A DNA stretch of 64,000 bases from Microbacterium sp. MYb45 (GCF_002979655.1 NZ_PCPG01000002.1:186001-250000), one strand, 5' to 3'. Shown: positions 32,154 through 40,781, counted from the first letter of the stretch. Made by a program: numbers and translations. Notes: generated by a model from the letters alone, not told the origin.

Positions 32154-32161
32154 GGCCGGGG

Positions 32162-33337
32162 ATGACCCGCTTCGGCATCGAGGAGGAGTTCCTCTTCCTC
32201 GATGAGCACTCGCTGGTGCCCGTGGCCCTGGCCGCCGGCACACGCGAGCGCATCACGCGGCTCCGCACCGGCGGCGAGGTCACGAAGGAGTATCTGACCT
32301 CGCAGATCGAGTGCCTCACCGAGCCCGTCTCGACCGGAGCGGATGCCGAGGCACAGCTGCGACACCTGCGCGAGCTGATCGAGTGGCACGCGCAGGAGCA
32401 GCAGGCGATCGCGGCCTCGTCGGGAACACCGTTCGCTACGACGCGCTCCTCCGCCGTCTCCCCGTCCCCGCACTACGACGTGGTCGCCGAGCAGCTCGGC
32501 CGTCTCACCCACGATCACGAGGTCAACGGCCTGCACGTGCACGTCGAGGTGCTCGACGACGAGGAGCGGGTGCGCGCACTCGGCCGGGTGCGCGGCTGGT
32601 TGCCGGTGCTGCTGGCCCTCACCGGGAACAGCCCGTTCGTGGAGGGCCGCGACACCTCCTTCGCCAGCTGGCGCAGCATCCTGATCCGTCGTCTGCCCGG
32701 CTCGTGGAGCCCGCCGCACTTCCGCGATCTCACCGACTACCGCTCGGGGGTGCAGCGGCTCATCGATCTGCGGGCCATCGCCGATGCCGCGTCGCTCTCC
32801 TGGGCGGTGCGCATCTCGGAGCGCTACCCGACGGTCGAGGTGCGGGTCTTCGATGCGCAGCTGACTCCGGAGGAATCGGTGCTCGCCGCGCTGCTCAGCC
32901 GCGCGATCGTGCTGACCGACGACCAGCCTCCCGCCGCGATCGGCGCAGATGTGATCGACGCGTCGCTGTGGACCGCTGCTCGCCGCGGCATGGACGCGCG
33001 TGTGATCGACCCGACGACCGGGGAGATCGACGACGCCCGGACCGTCGCCGAACGGATGCAGGCCGTGATCGCCCCGGCGCTTCGTGAACTCGGCGACGAG
33101 GAGTGGGTGCACGACGGGCTCGCCCGGCTGCGCACCGACGGCACCGGCGCCACCCGGCAGCGCCGCAGCGTCGAGCAGAACGGGACGGCCGGGCTCGCGC
33201 GACTCCTCCGCGCCGGAACGCCGGCACCCACCCGGCTCCCCGTGCGCCTCGACCCGATCCGCACGGGTAACGACAGGAGCCCGCGCCCGCGCCCGCAGCC
33301 TGACCACCGCCGCCCGGGTGTCCACCGCCGGGAGTAA
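32162..33337 (+). CDS. carboxylate-amine ligase, YbdK/GCS2 family
   Basis: The protein has 391 residues. Family motifs are FGIEEEFLFLD at the start, TSQIECLTEPV, NGLHVHVEV, LALTGNSPFVEGRDTSFASWR and TVEVRVFDAQL, with the acidic and Arg residues of the glutamate-cysteine ligase ATP-grasp-like fold. YbdK has weak glutamate-cysteine ligase activity; in actinobacteria relatives (EgtA, MshC-unlinked ligases) make gamma-glutamyl compounds. The substrate here is not certain. The last 40 residues are Arg/Pro-rich and look disordered. Confidence 0.9.
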   Translation: MTRFGIEEEFLFLDEHSLVPVALAAGTRERITRLRTGGEVTKEYLTSQIECLTEPVSTGADAEAQLRHLRELIEWHAQEQQAIAASSGTPFATTRSSAVSPSPHYDVVAEQLGRLTHDHEVNGLHVHVEVLDDEERVRALGRVRGWLPVLLALTGNSPFVEGRDTSFASWRSILIRRLPGSWSPPHFRDLTDYRSGVQRLIDLRAIADAASLSWAVRISERYPTVEVRVFDAQLTPEESVLAALLSRAIVLTDDQPPAAIGADVIDASLWTAARRGMDARVIDPTTGEIDDARTVAERMQAVIAPALRELGDEEWVHDGLARLRTDGTGATRQRRSVEQNGTAGLARLLRAGTPAPTRLPVRLDPIRTGNDRSPRPRPQPDHRRPGVHRRE

Positions 33338-33340
33338 TGT
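33335..33340 (+). promoter_or_regulatory. -10 box of a leaderless MFS transcript
   Basis: TAATGT overlaps the TAA stop of the ligase gene and is followed by six bases and GTG 33347. The same hexamer and spacing occur before the GntR gene (15649-15654). There is no ribosome site. Confidence 0.5.
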
Positions 33341-33346
33341 CGGCCT

Positions 33347-34744
33347 GTGGCCTCCTCCTTCGCCCCGCTCCAGCGGCTCGTCATCTCGATCGCCGTGCTC
33401 GCCTCGTTCGTGACGTTCCTCGACGGCACCGTCGTGAATGTCGCCCTGCCCGCGATCAGCCGCGAACTCGGCGGCGGCATCACCACTCAGCAGTGGGTGG
33501 TCGACGCGTACCTGATCACGCTGAGCGCGCTGATCCTGCTCGCCGGATCGGTGTCCGACGCCTACGGCCGCGTGCTGGTGATGCGCATCGGTCTGATCGC
33601 GTTCGGAATCGCCTCCATCGCGGTGGCCGCGGCCTTCGATCCGCTCATGCTGATCATCGCCCGGGCCGCGCAGGGTGCGGCCGGCGCGCTGCTGGTGCCG
33701 AGCTCGCTCGCGCTCATCACCGCGACCATGCGCGCCGACGTGCAGTCCCGGGCGATCGGTGTGTGGACCGCCTTCACGACCGGAGCCCAGCTCGTCGGCC
33801 CACTGCTCGGCGGCCTGTTCGTCGACTACCTGTCCTGGCGCTTCGTCTTCCTCATCAACGTGATCCCCATCGGCATCACCCTGCTGCTGCTCGCCCGCCT
33901 GAAGCTTCCGGAGCACCCGCGCGGCATCAAGGTCGACTGGTGGAGCGGTGCGCTGTGCGCGCTCGGCCTCGGCGCCGTGGTGTTCGCCCTGATCGAGCAG
34001 CCCAACATGGGGTGGCAGTCGCCGGCGATCTGGATCCCCGCTGTCGTGGGTGCTGCCCTGTTCGCCCTGTTCCTGTGGCGCCAGCAGCACTCGGCCTCGC
34101 CGCTCATGCCGCTGTGGCTGTTCCGGGTGCGCGACTTCGGCTGGGGCAACCTCGCCACCCTCTTCGTGTACGCGGCACTGTCGCTCAACGGCTTCGTCGT
34201 CGGTGTCTACCTGCAGCAGGGCGCGGGTCTCAGCGCCACGGCGGCCGGGCTCGCGAGCCTCCCGATGACGATCCTGATGATCCTGATCTCTTCCCGCGCG
34301 GGACAGTGGGCCGGCCGGTGGGGGCCGCGCATCTTCATGACCATCGGTCCGCTGATCATGGCGGTCGGCGCGCTCATGCTGCTGCTCGTCGCAGACGACT
34401 TCGACTACTGGTGGCAGGTGCTGCCCGCGATGATCGTGATGGGTCTCGGCCTCTCGCTCACCGTCGCGCCGCTGACCGCCGCGATCCTCGGGGCGATCGA
34501 CGAGAACCACTCCGGCATCGCCTCGGCGGTGAACAACGCGATCTCCCGCGTCGCCGGTCTGCTCGTCGTCGCGATGCTCTCGACGATCGTCGGCGGCACC
34601 CTCGACCTCGACGGCTTCCACAATGCGGCCTGGGTCACGGCGGCGTTGCTCGTCGTGGGCGGCGTGGTGTCGTGGATCGGCATCCGCCGCAACCCGGCCG
34701 AACCGGCGCCGGCCGACGTCGCCGCGTCCGGCGCCCCGCAGTGA
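33347..34744 (+). CDS. MFS drug:H+ antiporter, DHA2 (14-helix) type
   Basis: The protein has 465 residues with about 14 membrane helices. Motif D1/A signatures are visible: FVTFLDGTVVNVALPAISREL in helix 1 and LLAGSVSDAYGRVLVMRIGL in the 2-3 loop, and motif C-like GAQLVGPLLGGLFVDYLSWRFVFLINV. This is the EmrB/QacA subfamily, which exports cationic or hydrophobic drugs. GTG 33347 appears leaderless. Its stop overlaps the GTG of the GH114 lipoprotein gene, an odd pairing. Confidence 0.92.
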   Translation: MASSFAPLQRLVISIAVLASFVTFLDGTVVNVALPAISRELGGGITTQQWVVDAYLITLSALILLAGSVSDAYGRVLVMRIGLIAFGIASIAVAAAFDPLMLIIARAAQGAAGALLVPSSLALITATMRADVQSRAIGVWTAFTTGAQLVGPLLGGLFVDYLSWRFVFLINVIPIGITLLLLARLKLPEHPRGIKVDWWSGALCALGLGAVVFALIEQPNMGWQSPAIWIPAVVGAALFALFLWRQQHSASPLMPLWLFRVRDFGWGNLATLFVYAALSLNGFVVGVYLQQGAGLSATAAGLASLPMTILMILISSRAGQWAGRWGPRIFMTIGPLIMAVGALMLLLVADDFDYWWQVLPAMIVMGLGLSLTVAPLTAAILGAIDENHSGIASAVNNAISRVAGLLVVAMLSTIVGGTLDLDGFHNAAWVTAALLVVGGVVSWIGIRRNPAEPAPADVAASGAPQ

Positions 34745-35595
34745 CCGTGCCCTCGGGGACGCGCCGGGGCGGGGCGCTGCTCGCCGCCGCCATGCTGGTG
34801 CTGGCGCTCGGCGGATGCGCGGCGCCCGCCGCTCCCCCCGCGTCCGGCGAATCGTCGGCACCCGCCGCGTCGTTCAGCCTTCCGCCGTCCGGCGCGACCC
34901 CCGACTACCAGCTCGGCGGTGCGTACGAACCGGCGTCCGAGGTCGGGATCGTCGGCCGGGACCGGAGCGCGGAGCCGGCCGAGGGCGTGTACTCGATCTG
35001 CTACGTCAACGGGTTCCAGACACAGCCCGACGAACTCGACTCCTGGCCCCGCGACCTGCTGCTCCAGCGCGACGGCGAGGTGGTCTTCGACCCGGACTGG
35101 CCCGACGAGGCGTTGCTCGACACCTCCACAGCCGAGCGCCGCGACCGGATCGCCGCCACCGTGATCCCGTGGATCGAGGGGTGCGCGGATGATGGCTTCG
35201 ACGCCGTCGAGTTCGACAACCTCGACTCGCACACCCGGTCGGACGGCGCGCTCTCGTTCGACGACAACCTGGCGCTGGCCACGCTGCTCGTCGACGCCGC
35301 CCACACCGCCGGCCTCGCGGCCGGGCAGAAGAACACGGCCGAGGATGCGGCCGTGCTGCACGAGCGGGCCGGCTTCGACTTCGCTGTCACCGAGGAGTGC
35401 GCGGTCTACGTCGAGTGCGGCGCCTACGCGGCGGTCTACGGCGATCACGTCATCGACATCGAATACGCCGACGAGCTGCCCCGCCCGTTCGCCGAGATGT
35501 GTGCGGACCACGACTCCCCGGCATCGATGGTGCTCCGCGATCGCGACCTGGTCACCCCGACCGACGACGACTACGTGTTCGAGACCTGTCGCTAG
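34741..35595 (+). CDS. GH114 endo-alpha-1,4-polygalactosaminidase-like lipoprotein
   Basis: The protein has 284 residues. A lipoprotein signal (LLAAAMLVLALGGCAAP) is followed by a Ser/Pro linker and a GH114 TIM-barrel domain: PDYQLGGAYEP, YSICYVNGFQTQP, GFDAVEFDNLDSHTR (probable catalytic acids), and VTEECAVYVECGAYA. GH114 enzymes cut galactosamine-containing polymers such as fungal galactosaminogalactan. It is anchored outside the membrane. GTG 34741 overlaps the MFS stop by GTGA. Confidence 0.87.
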   Translation: MTVPSGTRRGGALLAAAMLVLALGGCAAPAAPPASGESSAPAASFSLPPSGATPDYQLGGAYEPASEVGIVGRDRSAEPAEGVYSICYVNGFQTQPDELDSWPRDLLLQRDGEVVFDPDWPDEALLDTSTAERRDRIAATVIPWIEGCADDGFDAVEFDNLDSHTRSDGALSFDDNLALATLLVDAAHTAGLAAGQKNTAEDAAVLHERAGFDFAVTEECAVYVECGAYAAVYGDHVIDIEYADELPRPFAEMCADHDSPASMVLRDRDLVTPTDDDYVFETCR

Positions 35596-35598
35596 GCT
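35593..35598 (+). promoter_or_regulatory. -10 box of a leaderless transcript
   Basis: TAGGCT contains the TAG stop of the GH114 gene and lies six bases before GTG 35605. The arrangement is the same as before the response regulator gene at 18028. Confidence 0.5.
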
Positions 35599-35604
35599 GA
35601 CGGC

Positions 35605-36255
35605 GTGACGAGGACAGGCGGAGTGGTCGATTCCGTACGCCAGGCCGCCTCCGGTGCCTTCAGCCGTGCGGCGGTGCCGCTCTGGGCCGTCGTGGTCGCG
35701 ATCGTCGGCCTGCTGGGCGCGTTCGTGGCATTCGGCGGCCTCGCTCCGGCGACGACGCAGCCGTTGCTCGTTCCCGTCGGCAGCGAGGTGCGCACCTCGC
35801 TGTACACCGTGACCGTGATGGACGCCGAGGTCACCGACGAGGTCGAGGAGCAGTATCTGGAGGCGGAGCCGGGCGAGACTCTGCTCATCGTCACGGTGCG
35901 ACTGGAGAACCTGTCCGACCGCGCGGTCGGGGTGGAGGGCACGGCCGACCAGGTCGCCTCACGGCTCCTCTCGTCGAGCGCACCGCTTCTCGAACTCTCC
36001 GGGGTGACCGTGACCGACACCGCGCGCTCCTGGCGGACGGACGGTTCGCTGCGCGCGGTGGTGCTGCAACCCGGCGTCCCCGCCGACGTGCGCATCGCCT
36101 TCCCCGTCGCCGACGATGCGCTGGACGAGCACGAAGCCCACCTCGATGTGTACGACGCCAGGGAGCAGTCCGGCCAGGTCATCCTCTCGCCGTCGGCGAT
36201 CACGTGGCGGCGGACCGACCTGATCGCCCGCACCCCCGTGGAGGTCGATCCGTGA
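35605..36255 (+). CDS. membrane-anchored protein, DUF4352-like
   Basis: The protein has 216 residues. One N-terminal helix (about residues 24-45, VPLWAVVVAIVGLLGAFVAFGG) anchors an extracytoplasmic beta-sandwich: SLYTVTVMDAEVTDEV, ETLLIVTVRLENLSDRAV, and a closing strand pair. The pattern of a core strand, then LxVxVxxxN, is that of DUF4352/telomeric-repeat-like bacterial Ig folds. The function is unknown. It is the first of three overlapping genes, all for anchored extracellular proteins. Confidence 0.74.
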   Translation: MTRTGGVVDSVRQAASGAFSRAAVPLWAVVVAIVGLLGAFVAFGGLAPATTQPLLVPVGSEVRTSLYTVTVMDAEVTDEVEEQYLEAEPGETLLIVTVRLENLSDRAVGVEGTADQVASRLLSSSAPLLELSGVTVTDTARSWRTDGSLRAVVLQPGVPADVRIAFPVADDALDEHEAHLDVYDAREQSGQVILSPSAITWRRTDLIARTPVEVDP

Positions 36256-36815
36256 GCGCGCGCGGCGGATGGGTTCCGTGGGTCGCGGGTGTCGCACTCG
36301 TCCTCGCGGCCGGCGTGGTGACGGCGGTTACACCGCCCGAGGATGCGCTGACCGATCCCTTCTTCACGAGGGTGGCCGTCGACGATACGGCGACTTCCCG
36401 TACCCTCATCGCCGCGGTGCAGGAGACCTCGTTCGCCGACAGATTGACGGTGGCGGACAAGTGGGAGGCTGACGGGAACTGGCTCGTGATCGAACTCGCC
36501 GTGTCCGCACCGACGACGGAGGAGGACGCCGTGATCGGCGTCGCCAGCCTCGTGGTCGACGGGCAGGTATTCCTGGCGAGCGAGCGTCCGCCGACATCGC
36601 TGCTTCGGGCCAAGCTGCGAGTGGGCACCGACACCGTCGGGACACTGGCGTTCGAGCTTCCGGAGGGCCTGCGGACCGGGAACGGAGAGCTGCGCCTCAC
36701 CGGTGAGTACCCGACGCCGCGTCTCGACGACGTCATCACCTTCCCGCTCTCGCTCGATGAGGTGCCGCAGGAGACCGACAGGGAACTCGACGAGCCGCGA
36801 TTGGGGGCGCCATGA
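36252..36815 (+). CDS. membrane-anchored hypothetical protein, second of three
   Basis: The protein has 187 residues. GTG 36252 overlaps the stop of the previous gene (GTGA). An N-terminal helix (WVPWVAGVALVLAAGVVTAV, residues 6-25) precedes a beta-rich extracytoplasmic part (WLVIELAVSAPTTEED, GVASLVVDGQVFLAS, KLRVGTDTVGTLAFELPEG). It resembles the first protein in plan, so the set may have arisen by duplication. The family is not recognised. Confidence 0.7.
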   Translation: MSARGGWVPWVAGVALVLAAGVVTAVTPPEDALTDPFFTRVAVDDTATSRTLIAAVQETSFADRLTVADKWEADGNWLVIELAVSAPTTEEDAVIGVASLVVDGQVFLASERPPTSLLRAKLRVGTDTVGTLAFELPEGLRTGNGELRLTGEYPTPRLDDVITFPLSLDEVPQETDRELDEPRLGAP

Positions 36816-37297
36816 CCTGGTGGCGGACACAGCGCTTCGCGCTGGTGGCGCTCGTGGTGGCCGCGGCCGCCGCGATCGCTGTGCACGTCTGGTTCGATGT
36901 GCTGCCTGCCGCCCCGAAGAGCACGCAGGTGCAGGATGCGGAAGAAGGGAGGGCCGAGGTCGCCGGGCAGACACTCCGTCTGGACTCCGCCCGCTGGGAT
37001 GAGTTCGAGGCACCGGCGGGATCGCGGACACTCAGCATCCGGATCGATGCCAGGGCGGAGGGCGAGTCCGCCGGATGCGGGATGTTCACCCTCGCCGAGA
37101 CCGACGGCGCGCGCGTCTGGACCAACGCCCGGTCCGTGCTCGACGTGCCCTACGACGAGGGCGAGTCGGGCTGCCAGAAGGAGTCAGGCTCCTCCGTCAT
37201 CCTCGCGGTGTTCCTGCTCCCCGACGACGCCGACGGGCCGTTCGTGCTCGACATCCCCGGCACCGACGAGATCGCGCGCTTCCCCATCGAACCCTGA
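36812..37297 (+). CDS. membrane-anchored hypothetical protein, third of three
   Basis: The protein has 161 residues. ATG 36812 overlaps the previous stop (ATGA). One N-terminal helix (FALVALVVAAAAAIAVHVWF) is followed by a beta-rich domain with two Cys (CGMF and GCQKE) that may form a disulfide outside the cell. The 3' 114 bases overlap the convergent membrane protein gene. The function is unknown; all three products probably work together at the cell surface. Confidence 0.7.
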   Translation: MTWWRTQRFALVALVVAAAAAIAVHVWFDVLPAAPKSTQVQDAEEGRAEVAGQTLRLDSARWDEFEAPAGSRTLSIRIDARAEGESAGCGMFTLAETDGARVWTNARSVLDVPYDEGESGCQKESGSSVILAVFLLPDDADGPFVLDIPGTDEIARFPIEP

Positions 37298-38449
37298 TTC
37301 GCGTGTGCCCATCCGTGCTTCCGGGCGACCCACCACGGTGTCGAAGGCGGTCGCCACGATCGCGACACGCAGCGGCTCAGCTACGGCGGCCACGGCGACG
37401 AGGAGAAGCGGGAAGAAGCCCGACCAGAACGCGGTGTCGTGCGCGCCGATGAGTTGCAGAACGCCGCGCGAGCCGACCTGCTCGGCCCACGACCACACGG
37501 CATACGCCAGTGCCGTGCAGCCGAACACGACGGGGCCGCCGCGCCAGATCAGGGCCAGTGCCGCCCACAGCCCTTCGAGGCGGAGTGCGAGGTTTCGCGC
37601 GAGGTTCGACACCGCACCAGGGGGCGCTTGCTCGATACGCCCCAGCACCGCCGGAGTCGCGTCGAAGGTCGTGCCGTAGATGACGCCGGCCACGGTCAAC
37701 CATGCCGCGGGCACGACGACCGCGGCGACCACCAGTCCGACCAGCCACAGCACCGTCTCCCACAGCGTCGCCACCGGGAGCACGTGGGCTCCGAACCAGT
37801 CGCCGATGCCCTCGAACCAGGCGATGCCCGCTCGCTCGGCGATCCACTCCTTGGCCTGCGCCCACCACTGGCCCACCAGGGTGAAGAGCATGAAGGTCCA
37901 GACCACCTCGGCGTACGCGGCGAGCGCGAGCGTCCACGACGGCAGTCTCCCGCCGATCCGAGCGAGGAGCACGCGCACGACGAGCGCGATGACCAGCACG
38001 GCGACCGGCAGCACGCCGACCGCGATGAGGCCGCCGCGGTCGCCGAGCTGGGCGGCGTCGTAACTGGCGTCGCGCAGGGCGATGCCGCTCGCGATGTTGA
38101 AGAACGCCTTAATGTCGACGTCGAGCATTCCCCAGGCGGCATAGAACGCGAAGAACGGCAGGATGGCGACCAGCGTCGTCTGCGCGAACTGCCGGTAGCC
38201 CGGGCGGTGGTCGGATGCGCTGTGCGGCAGCGACCGCTGCACCGTGAGGTACATGGCGACGTACGACACCAGGCGCGCGGCCACGGCGAGCGGCAGGAGC
38301 AGGAGTCCGCCGAGCGTGGTGAGTCCGCCTACGAAACCCGCGAGCTGCACGAAGATCTCGTGAAGAGCCTCGCCGGCGAGATACCAGGCCGCCAACGCGA
38401 GACCGTGCCGTGCGAGGAGGCGCCCGAAGGTGCGCACGGCCGGGATCAT
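37184..38449 (-). CDS. polytopic membrane protein of unknown function
   Basis: The protein has 421 residues from ATG 38449, with eight or more hydrophobic helices (for example AGFVGGLTTLGGLLLLPLAVAARLV and GGLIAVGVLPVAVLVIALVVRVLLARI). No transporter or enzyme motif is recognised. The polar C-terminal tail (about 37 residues, Glu/Gly/Arg-rich) is read from DNA that codes for the third anchored protein on the other strand, a convergent overlap of 114 bases. No earlier stop exists in this frame, so the tail is real if the gene is. Confidence 0.72.
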   Translation of the reverse strand: MIPAVRTFGRLLARHGLALAAWYLAGEALHEIFVQLAGFVGGLTTLGGLLLLPLAVAARLVSYVAMYLTVQRSLPHSASDHRPGYRQFAQTTLVAILPFFAFYAAWGMLDVDIKAFFNIASGIALRDASYDAAQLGDRGGLIAVGVLPVAVLVIALVVRVLLARIGGRLPSWTLALAAYAEVVWTFMLFTLVGQWWAQAKEWIAERAGIAWFEGIGDWFGAHVLPVATLWETVLWLVGLVVAAVVVPAAWLTVAGVIYGTTFDATPAVLGRIEQAPPGAVSNLARNLALRLEGLWAALALIWRGGPVVFGCTALAYAVWSWAEQVGSRGVLQLIGAHDTAFWSGFFPLLLVAVAAVAEPLRVAIVATAFDTVVGRPEARMGTRESGFDGEARDLVGAGDVEHERPVGVVGEQEHREDDGGA

Positions 38450-38612
38450 GCCCCCACGGTACCGGTTCGCTGACCGCCCCTGCGGAGCGGATGTCGACAC
38501 CCCGCCCGCGCCGCGGCGCGTATGCCCCGCACGCCCGTCTGCGTCAAGTCCCTGGAGCGGATGATCCACACGCGGCAGGATGCGAAGCATCGCACCGATG
38601 GGAGCCCTGTTC

Positions 38613-39668
38613 ATGACCGTATCCGCCCCGGCATCCGCCCCGGCCGCAACCCTCCCCTTCGTCGACAGAGGGCCGCTGAGTCACGCCGTCATGTCGCACC
38701 TGACGGGCGACGACGACGCCGCTGCCGCCGACCACACGGGCCTCGCGACCGCTGCCGTGGCGGCGAGCGCTGACGTGGTGCGCGACGACGACATCCAGCT
38801 CGCGCTCTTCGTCCTCTACGCCTCGTCCTACGGATCGCTCCCGCAGCTCGATGCCGACCTGGAGTGGGACCCCGCCCTTCTCACCACCCGCCGGATCCTC
38901 GAGGAGGCGTTCGAGAGCGCGCTGCGCGCGAGGGTGCCGATGCCGGAGTCTCCCGAGCCGACCGTGGACGCCGTCGGCCGCGCGCTCTTCGCCCTGGCCG
39001 CCGCCGACACGGGACCGAGCCTCTCGCGGCACATCGCGAAGAAGGCCACCAGGGAGCAGGCGGAGGAGACCCTCATCCAGCGCTCGGTGTACACGCTGCG
39101 CGAGGCGGATCCGCATTCCTGGGCCATCCCGCGTCTGGAAGGACGCGCCAAGGCCGCCCTCGTCGAGATCCAGTCGGACGAGTACGGCGGCGGGCGACCG
39201 CAGCGCGTGCATGCCGAGCTCTTCGCCCGCGCGATGCGTGCCGCGGGCCTCGATTCCACGTACGGGGCGTACGTCGACGATGTGCCGGCGATCACTCTCG
39301 CCTCGCACAACATGATGTCGATGTTCGGGCTCAACCGCCGCCTCGTCGGCGCGATCGTCGGGCACCTGGCCGCATTCGAGATGACCTCGTCCATCCCCTG
39401 CCGCCTGTATGCCGACGGCCTGCATCGTCTGGGGTTCGACCCGGATGTGGCGGCCTATTTCGAGGAGCACGTCGAGGCGGATGCGGTGCACGAGCAGATC
39501 GCCGCGCGAGACCTCGCAGGGAGCCTCGCCGAGGACCACCCCGAGCTGCTGCCCGACATCCTGTTCGGCGCGGCGGCGTGCCTGACGGTGGACGGTTGGG
39601 GCGGCGAACACATCCTGGAGTCCTGGCAGGCGGGCACCTCGTCGCTCCGGCCGCGGGTGGCGTCATGA
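38613..39668 (+). CDS. heme-oxygenase-like diiron oxidase (iron-containing redox enzyme family)
   Basis: The protein has 351 residues. The C-terminal two-thirds is helical, with the metal-ligand pattern of heme-oxygenase-like diiron oxidases: E185 and E190 in VEIQSDEYGGG, H200, E256 in HLAAFEMTSS, and E288/D290/H293 in HVEADAVHEQ. Members oxidise varied substrates, including C-C and N-oxygenation chemistry in natural product routes. ATG 38613 has GGGAG upstream. It overlaps by ATGA a CDSGH-type iron-sulfur protein that could pass electrons to it. The substrate is unknown. Confidence 0.85.
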   Translation: MTVSAPASAPAATLPFVDRGPLSHAVMSHLTGDDDAAAADHTGLATAAVAASADVVRDDDIQLALFVLYASSYGSLPQLDADLEWDPALLTTRRILEEAFESALRARVPMPESPEPTVDAVGRALFALAAADTGPSLSRHIAKKATREQAEETLIQRSVYTLREADPHSWAIPRLEGRAKAALVEIQSDEYGGGRPQRVHAELFARAMRAAGLDSTYGAYVDDVPAITLASHNMMSMFGLNRRLVGAIVGHLAAFEMTSSIPCRLYADGLHRLGFDPDVAAYFEEHVEADAVHEQIAARDLAGSLAEDHPELLPDILFGAAACLTVDGWGGEHILESWQAGTSSLRPRVAS

Positions 39669-39871
39669 GCGCCCGGACCGAGCCGCCGTCGATCACGCCG
39701 TATCCCGACGGACCGCTGCTCGTGCGCGGCGACGTCGAACTGCGCACCGCCGACGGTGAGCCGATCGAGCCGCATCGCCGCACCGTGGCCCTGTGCCGCT
39801 GCGGGCTCTCGACCCTCAAGCCGTTCTGCGACGGCACCCACAAGGCGGCGGGTTTCCGCACCGACGACTGA
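39665..39871 (+). CDS. CDGSH-type iron-sulfur protein
   Basis: The protein has 68 residues with the complete [2Fe-2S] motif CRCGLSTLKPFCDGTH: C44, C46, C55 and H59, spaced C-x-C-x8-C-x3-H. The three-Cys one-His cluster is redox-active and pH-sensitive in characterised mitoNEET relatives. The gene overlaps the diiron-oxidase-like gene (ATGA), so the product is probably its electron donor or a cluster carrier for it. The start ATG 39665 gives the whole conserved domain. Confidence 0.9.
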   Translation: MSARTEPPSITPYPDGPLLVRGDVELRTADGEPIEPHRRTVALCRCGLSTLKPFCDGTHKAAGFRTDD

Positions 39872-39895
39872 TCGCCGCGCCGACGTCGTCGCCGG

Positions 39896-40675
39896 TCAGG
39901 CCTCGGGCCAGTAGTAGCTGTCGGGGAGGGCGCGGGCGCCGAAGATCGCCTGTCCGACGCGCACGCAGGTCGCCCCCTCCTCGACGGCGATCTCGTAGTC
40001 CCCCGACATCCCCATCGAGAGCTCGCCGGTGCCGATCAGGTCGGGGGCGTCTTCCCTGGCCTGGTCTCGCAGTGTGCGCAGGAGGGAGAAGCATTCACGC
40101 ACACGGTGCTCGTCGGGCGTCAGGATGGCGAGCGTCATGAGTCCACGCACGCGAAGGCTCTGATACGAGGGCAGCGCCTCGAGGAACGTGGGGAGTTCCT
40201 CCGGCGGCATCCCGAACTTCGAGTCCTCCGCCGAGGTGTTCACCTGCACGAAGACGTCGAGGCTGCGTCCTGCCGCCTGCAGGCGCCGGTCGAGCGCTTC
40301 GGCGACACGCAGCCGGTCGAGGGCCTGGAACTCCGTGGCGAACCCGGCGACGTCCCGTGCCTTGTTGGTCTGCAGATGTCCGATGATCGACCAGGACACG
40401 TCGAGGTCGGTCGTCTCGCCGTGCTTGCGCACCGCCTCCTGCACCTTGTTCTCTCCGAGCAGCCGCATGCCGGACTCGATGGCGACCCGGACGCGCTCGG
40501 TGGGGACGGTCTTGCTCACCGGAAGCAGCGTGATGTCGTGCGGGTGACGCCCCGCGCGACGGGCCGCCTCGTCGATGCGTGCGCGGACCGCTGCGATGTT
40601 GGAGCGGAAGTCTTCGACGGTGAACGCCGTGGGGTATCGATCGTCGGCCCCGTCCGGCCGTTCCATTTTTGACAT
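39896..40675 (-). CDS. YggS-family PLP homeostasis protein
   Basis: The protein has 259 residues. PLP-binding K55 is in LLPVSKTVPTERV, followed by LLGENKVQEAVRK, WSIIGHLQTNKA, FGMPPEEL and the phosphate-site ELSMGMSGDYEIAVEEGATCVRVG. YggS/PROSC proteins bind PLP and balance its supply but catalyse nothing known. ATG 40675 has no ribosome site; TAGTCT lies seven bases upstream on this strand, so the mRNA is probably leaderless. ATG 40666 is an alternative. A 16-base element shared with the MocR promoter spans the start. Confidence 0.93.
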   Translation of the reverse strand: MSKMERPDGADDRYPTAFTVEDFRSNIAAVRARIDEAARRAGRHPHDITLLPVSKTVPTERVRVAIESGMRLLGENKVQEAVRKHGETTDLDVSWSIIGHLQTNKARDVAGFATEFQALDRLRVAEALDRRLQAAGRSLDVFVQVNTSAEDSKFGMPPEELPTFLEALPSYQSLRVRGLMTLAILTPDEHRVRECFSLLRTLRDQAREDAPDLIGTGELSMGMSGDYEIAVEEGATCVRVGQAIFGARALPDSYYWPEA

Positions 40676-40698
40676 AGGCCAAAGACTAACATAGTCTT
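40668..40698. promoter_or_regulatory. divergent yggS / GAPDH-like promoter region with shared 16-base element
   Basis: Plus strand: TTGACA (40669-40674), 17 bases, TAGTCT (40692-40697), a near-consensus promoter toward the GAPDH-like gene. The first 16 bases, TTTGACATAGGCCAAA (40668-40683), are identical to the MocR promoter at 47996-48011. The palindrome AAGACTA-ACA-TAGTCTT (40682-40698) puts a -10 box on each strand, and the minus-strand copy is seven bases from the yggS start. The 16-mer is a quasi-dyad, TTTG-N8-CAAA. Confidence 0.66.
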
Positions 40699-40781
40699 AG
40701 GTCGATCTGATGCGAGGCTGGATCGCCTCGCGCCACACCCGACAGATCGCTCCGGATCCTCACCACCCCCGAAAGAACTCC

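Noticed and set aside
32147..34861. A 904-codon minus-strand frame opposite the YbdK ligase and MFS gene
   Set aside because: It is low-complexity, with no start context, and it spans two well-defined genes and their gap.
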